From JBBTXJ01 sp964636345 (GTDB lineage Bacteria; Patescibacteriota; Patescibacteriia; Magasanikbacterales; JBBTXJ01), in NCBI GenBank assembly GCA_964636345.1, contig CAZWRL010000037.1, positions 1 to 5,592 of the forward strand: a stretch of DNA of 5,592 bases, written 5' to 3'. Positions 5,500-5,592 of this stretch are shown here, piece by piece. A program made the position numbers and the translations under genes. Position 1 is the stretch's first letter. Each line of letters begins with the position of its first letter. A model generated the notes under the pieces. The model saw only the letters and a program-made list of their open reading frames with translations. It did not search any database and was not told the DNA's origin.

Positions 5500-5592
5500 A
5501 TGAGAAAAGATCTCAAATACTATTACGCCAAAGCGAGGATGGAGGGGTGGGCGATGGGGCAATTTAATTGGTCGAGCGCGGAGATGCTCAAA
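5500..5592 (+). CDS. fba: Class II fructose-bisphosphate aldolase, N-terminal part (3' end outside window)
   Basis: Thirty-one codons are open from the ATG at 5500 to the window edge. The peptide has LKYYYAKARMEGWAMGQFNWSSAEMLK. The pattern of a short amphipathic helix, then G-[YW]-A-[IVM]-G-x-F-N-x-[ST]-x-E is the standard start of zinc-dependent class II aldolases (also shared with tagatose-bisphosphate aldolases). These enzymes split fructose 1,6-bisphosphate into dihydroxyacetone phosphate and glyceraldehyde 3-phosphate in the cytoplasm. The metal-binding histidines and catalytic loop lie beyond the window and cannot be checked. With gap at the other end, this places the region in central sugar metabolism. 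The short peptide limits certainty about which ketose bisphosphate is used. Confidence 0.75.
   Translation, partial: MRKDLKYYYAKARMEGWAMGQFNWSSAEMLK

Overview
The window looks like a piece of a small bacterial genome, most likely Patescibacteria (Candidate Phyla Radiation), perhaps a Parcubacteria-type lineage. This placement is inferred. It rests on short, tightly packed genes all on the + strand, a DUF5678 mini-protein, a stand-alone NYN-domain protein, a PsbP-like membrane-anchored protein, and several promoters whose -10 box lies only 5-6 nt before the start codon. No 16S rRNA or ribosomal protein is present to settle it. Base composition is close to half G+C by eye, and all genes read with the standard code.

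Layout, left to right: the 3' end of gap (glyceraldehyde-3-phosphate dehydrogenase, cut by the window edge); hppA, a membrane pyrophosphatase with the potassium-independent proton-pump signature; a NYN/LabA-type putative nuclease; a hairpin overlapping the nuclease stop codon; a one-pass membrane protein with a PsbP-like outer domain and a C-terminal beta-rich domain; a strong GATC-loop hairpin; a DUF5678 gene whose end runs, in another frame, into what looks like the tail of a retropepsin-like aspartic protease; an alpha/beta hydrolase with a visible Ser-Asp-His triad; and the first 31 codons of a class II fructose-bisphosphate aldolase (fba), cut by the right edge.

Functionally the window is framed by central glycolysis (gap at the left, fba at the right). 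The pyrophosphatase sits directly behind gap and could turn pyrophosphate from biosynthesis into an ion gradient. The genes between are accessory: RNA processing, an envelope protein, a small protein of unknown role and a cytoplasmic hydrolase. I see no CRISPR array, transposase, tRNA, rRNA or recognisable defence operon. The points most worth checking are the set of apparently leaderless promoters, the DUF5678/protease junction, and the short repeats and hairpins between genes. There is no stretch over 300 bases without a gene.
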